Below are positions 14,186-16,479 of a DNA stretch of 16,479 nucleotides, piece by piece. The translations under genes were made by a program, and so were the position numbers. The DNA is taken from contig JBFLXN010000051.1 in assembly GCA_040755715.1 (NCBI GenBank), positions 1 to 16,479 on the forward strand, in the 5' to 3' direction. A model generated the notes under the pieces. That model was not told the origin of the DNA, did not search any database, and was given only the letters and a program-made list of their open reading frames with translations. The DNA is from JBFLXN01 sp040755715 [NCBI: Candidatus Edwardsbacteria bacterium] (lineage in GTDB: Bacteria; Edwardsbacteria; AC1; JBFLXN01). Within the stretch, counting starts at the first letter, position 1. Every line of letters starts with the position of its first letter.

Positions 14186-15493
14186 ATGAAGGAAACAATA
14201 AAAACACTTTTATATGAATGGAAAAAGAGGGAATTGCCAGATTCCTTAGACCGAGAGATTGATCTTTCAGATTATCTTGGAACCAAACCATTAAAATTGA
14301 TAGTCATTACCGGTTTCAGAAGAGTCGGTAAGACATACTTGCTCTACAACCTGATGAAGAGATTGCTGATTAGTGATACGAAAGAAGAAATCGTCTACCT
14401 GAATTTCGAAGATGAAAGAATTCCATTAAAGACTGAATTTATTACTGTATTACTTCCAACTATTAAACAACTTTTTGAAAAACCGCTAAAGGTTCTCTTC
14501 TTGGATGAAATACAAAATATGCCTGAATGGAGTAAATGGTTAAGAAGAGTTTACGAAAGTGAAAAGATACGAATTTTTGTTACTGGTTCGTCATCTAAGA
14601 TGTCAAGTAAAGAAATCCCTACTGAGTTGCGGGGAAGATTTTTTGAAGTCAAGGTATTCCCCTTAACATTCAATGAGTTTTTAACTTTTAGGAATCTATC
14701 ATTTGATCTCAAAGTAGTCGATTATGTGGCGGATGAAAAGACGAGGTTGTTAAAAGCCCTGGACGAATATTTGAGATACGGTGCGATGCCCGAAGTTGTT
14801 CTCTCAAATATAACTATGAAGTCCGAGATAATTAACTCCTATTATCAAACTGTGGTGCGAAGAGATATAATTGAGAGGAATAAAGTTGAAAATGAAGAAG
14901 CACTAAAGGCACTGCTCAGACTTCTGCTTAATTCCACAAGCTATTCCATTAGCAAACTGCACCATACCCTGAAAAGCTTAAATTATCCAGTGGGAAAAGC
15001 TACCTTGCAAAAATACCTCTCGTATATTGAAAATGCCTATTTTATGTTCAGTGTGCCGATTTTTTCCTATAAAATCAAAAATCAGTTGCAATATCCAAGA
15101 AAAGTCTATTTCATTGATACTGGGTTCATAAATAGAATTTCAACAAAGTTTTCCAACGACTATGGCCGGCTTTATGAAAACATCGTTGCGATTACCCTGC
15201 TTAGAGATACGCAGGATAAAGAAATCTACCATTGGAAGCAAAACAACGAAGAAGTTGACTTTGTGGTTAAACAAGATATAAAAGTTAAGCAACTGATACA
15301 GGTATGTTATGATATTACAGATGTGGAAACTAAAAAGCGTGAGACAAGAGCCTTAATCAGAGCAAGTCAAGAGCTGAAATGCAAAAACCTGCTTGTAATC
15401 ACTGAAGATTATGAGGCTGACACCAAGATAAGTTGGTTTGGCACCTCGCGAAAAATTAGGTTTATCCCTTTATGGAAATGGCTTTTAGGGTGA
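14186..15493 (+). CDS. AAA-family ATPase with C-terminal DUF4143 domain
   Basis: The 435-residue protein has an N-terminal P-loop ATPase (AAA_14-like): Walker A GFRRVGKT (43-50), Walker B VLFLDE (103-108), sensor-like VTGSSSKM and LRGRFFEVKVFPLTFNEFL. The C-terminal DUF4143 region (about 215-420) contains EEVDFVVKQ (355-363) and KQLIQVCYD (368-376), an arrangement reminiscent of PD-(D/E)XK nuclease folds but without an obvious catalytic Lys. The molecular role of this widespread, frequently transferred family is not established. Start ATG 14186 has AAAGGAG at 14166-14172, 13 bases away, which is rather far. It sits between two zinc-ribbon cyclase remnants, so it was probably inserted into the array. 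The S23-type gene follows after 22 bases. Confidence 0.88.
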   Translation: MKETIKTLLYEWKKRELPDSLDREIDLSDYLGTKPLKLIVITGFRRVGKTYLLYNLMKRLLISDTKEEIVYLNFEDERIPLKTEFITVLLPTIKQLFEKPLKVLFLDEIQNMPEWSKWLRRVYESEKIRIFVTGSSSKMSSKEIPTELRGRFFEVKVFPLTFNEFLTFRNLSFDLKVVDYVADEKTRLLKALDEYLRYGAMPEVVLSNITMKSEIINSYYQTVVRRDIIERNKVENEEALKALLRLLLNSTSYSISKLHHTLKSLNYPVGKATLQKYLSYIENAYFMFSVPIFSYKIKNQLQYPRKVYFIDTGFINRISTKFSNDYGRLYENIVAITLLRDTQDKEIYHWKQNNEEVDFVVKQDIKVKQLIQVCYDITDVETKKRETRALIRASQELKCKNLLVITEDYEADTKISWFGTSRKIRFIPLWKWLLG

Positions 15494-15515
15494 ACCAGAT
15501 TCAGGGTAAGAACTT

Positions 15516-15962
15516 ATGAAGTGTCCAAACTTATTCCTAGAAAGAGAAGTAGAAGAAAAAAGACGGCGTAATGTGAGATGTGTCATGTGTAATGAACCCT
15601 ATCAGAATTACATATTTGATTTTGAAAGACTGGAAGTTTATAGAATGGCACTGAAATTTGTCAGCAAGGTCTTTAAGATATACAGAAAATTGTCAAGAGA
15701 ATATCGTTATTCTATAGGAGAACAGTTCACCAGGTCAGCACTTTCAATTGCCAATAATATTGCTGAAGGGAGTGGAAAAGGCTCAAAGAAAGGCAAATCA
15801 CAGTTTTATAATATAGCATTGAATTCGGGCCGGGAGTGTATTCTAATGATATCTATACTTTCTAGCGAACAACAGATAACAGAAGAAGAATACAAAAACT
15901 TAAGGTCAGATTGTATTTATATCTGCAATATGCTTGGAAGACTAATCAAAAGTCTGGAATAA
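15516..15962 (+). CDS. Four-helix bundle protein, S23/23S-intervening-sequence (IVP) family
   Basis: Residues ~33-147 match the small all-helical S23/IVP family: FERLEVYRMALKFV, a helix ending IGEQFTRSALSIANNIAEGSG (key ANNIAEGSG at 88-96) and FYNIALNSGRE. Such proteins occur inside 23S rRNA intervening sequences, as stand-alone genes, and as Avd accessory proteins of diversity-generating retroelements. No reverse transcriptase is present here, so a DGR role is not supported. The ATG at 15516 has AGGG at 15503-15506. The first 23 residues are non-family and include a repeat-like stretch (MCNEP preceded by RNVRCV), so ATG 15585 may be the ancestral start. The core is bracketed by an inverted repeat (15580-15594 / 15980-15994). 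The function of the stand-alone form is unknown. Confidence 0.82.
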   Translation: MKCPNLFLEREVEEKRRRNVRCVMCNEPYQNYIFDFERLEVYRMALKFVSKVFKIYRKLSREYRYSIGEQFTRSALSIANNIAEGSGKGSKKGKSQFYNIALNSGRECILMISILSSEQQITEEEYKNLRSDCIYICNMLGRLIKSLE

Positions 15963-15994
15963 TTTCATTCCACATCCAACATTACACATCACAC
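15580..15994 (+). repeat. Inverted repeats bracketing the four-helix-bundle gene
   Basis: GTGTCATGTGTAATG (15580-15594) and CATTACACATCACAC (15980-15994) are reverse complements at 14 of 15 positions, 385 bases apart. They enclose almost exactly the conserved part of the gene. They could be the arms of a dispersed repeat with the gene as its loop, or ends of a small mobile unit. The arms are low in complexity (GTGT/ATGT), so chance similarity within a repeat-rich genome is not excluded. Confidence 0.5.
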
Positions 15995-16004
15995 GAATTT
16001 AGAT

Positions 16005-16400
16005 ATGAAATGCCCTAAATGTAATTTTGAGAATCCCGAAGGCCAGAAATTCTGCGGGGAGTGCGGGGCCAACTTGGCCGAACTGCGCCGGGCCGAAGAA
16101 TTGGAACTTCGGCTAAAACAGGTGCATAGCTATATCCCCAAGGAACTGGCCGAGAAGATAGCCAAAAGCCGAGGTGAGATTGAAGGCGAACGGAAGCAGG
16201 TCAGCGTGCTGTTTGCCGATATCTCCGGTTTTACGGCTATGTCCGAGGTGTTGGACCCGGAAGAAGTAACCGAGGTGATGAACAAATGCTTCAGAGCATT
16301 AGTGGAGATAGTCTATAAATACGAGGGGACCATTGACAAGTTCATTGGCGGCGGCTTCACCGATTTCGGTGCAAATTCTGAGTTATTTTTGGTCATTTAG
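16005..16400 (+). pseudogene. Truncated zinc-ribbon adenylyl cyclase (cut inside the catalytic domain)
   Basis: The frame opens MKCPKCNFENPEGQKFCGECG, with zinc ligands C3, C6, C17 and C20. It runs through LFADISGFTAMS (metal Asp D72) to TIDKFIG (residue 115). The expected next segment D-C-I-M-A-L with the second metal Asp is replaced by GGFTDFGANSELFLVI and a stop. The break is therefore at about 16349-16350. Without the second Asp and the rest of the fold it cannot be a cyclase. Coding is GC-richer than the flanking DUF4143 and S23 genes. It is the clearest extra copy of the second half of the giant protein. Confidence 0.85.
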
Positions 16401-16479
16401 AAATATAGAATTGGTCGTAATGGTCTCTTGACGAAGGTTTGATTAATTATGGTAGGCTTCCTCTAAAGAGGAGGTACCT
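16350..16479. other. Unrelated sequence beyond the cyclase break; probable end of an inserted element
   Basis: Cyclase homology stops abruptly at about 16350. The following 130 bases contain no recognisable gene. They hold two hairpins: CACCGA-TT-TCGGTG (16358-16371), right at the junction, and TCCTCT-AA-AGAGGA (16459-16472), near the window end. An insertion-sequence end is the simplest explanation, but no transposase coding or matching terminal repeat is visible, so the family cannot be named. Confidence 0.4.

Noticed and set aside
15516-15530. MKCPN start of the four-helix-bundle gene as a further zinc-ribbon remnant
   Set aside because: Only the first four codons resemble MKCPKCNF and the following sequence does not align; chance is a sufficient explanation.
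15516-15962. Diversity-generating retroelement suggested by the Avd-like four-helix bundle
   Set aside because: No reverse transcriptase, template repeat or variable repeat pair is visible in the window.

Overview
The window looks like chromosomal DNA from an AT-rich, outer-membrane-bearing (diderm) bacterium, most likely an uncultivated candidate-phylum lineage. The evidence is an LptE-type lipoprotein, a housekeeping accD, and very large cyclase/ATPase/TPR signalling proteins. The exact phylum cannot be read from the sequence. Every substantial gene is on the + strand. The only minus-strand gene is a transposase fragment at the left edge. Many short spacers hold small inverted or direct repeats of the kind that recur through such genomes.

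Layout. Positions 1-121 are the end of an IS630-like element, with a consensus promoter, that cuts into a hybrid histidine kinase. The remaining kinase C-terminus (ATPase domain plus two receivers, 155-1168) is followed by a lone CheY-like receiver (1286-1690). Next comes a degenerate GGDEF module (1881-2534) and an intact-looking EAL c-di-GMP phosphodiesterase domain in a different frame (to 3157). These probably form one GGDEF-EAL gene split by a frameshift. A housekeeping/envelope block follows: lptE-like lipoprotein (3261-3755), accD (3767-4600), a MalK/UgpC-type ABC ATPase without its permeases (4687-5787), and a secreted lytic transglycosylase (5787-6590).

The centrepiece is a single 2431-codon reading frame (6711-14006). 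It encodes two complete copies, head to tail, of a soluble-adenylyl-cyclase-like protein: class III cyclase, STAND/AAA-type ATPase, TPR solenoid. The second copy begins at an internal Met with a zinc ribbon (MKCPKCNFENPEG), as a stand-alone gene would, so the frame looks like a fusion of two neighbouring paralogues through a former intergenic spacer. A third zinc-ribbon start survives only as a frameshifted remnant (14018-14128). A fourth starts at 16005 and is cut inside the cyclase domain near 16350 by unrelated, hairpin-containing sequence. Between these two copies sit a DUF4143-type ATPase (14186-15493) and a four-helix-bundle S23/IVP-family protein (15516-15962) whose core is bracketed by an inverted repeat.

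How the genes relate. The first part concerns two-component and cyclic-di-nucleotide signalling, the middle is envelope and lipid metabolism, and the last ~10 kb is an expanding, partly decaying cyclase array. The most notable structural signal is that short repeats resembling intergenic elements are translated in frame inside the giant protein. Two loop positions carry a different repeat in each of the two paralogous halves. A similar inverted repeat lies inside the N-terminus of the lytic transglycosylase gene.
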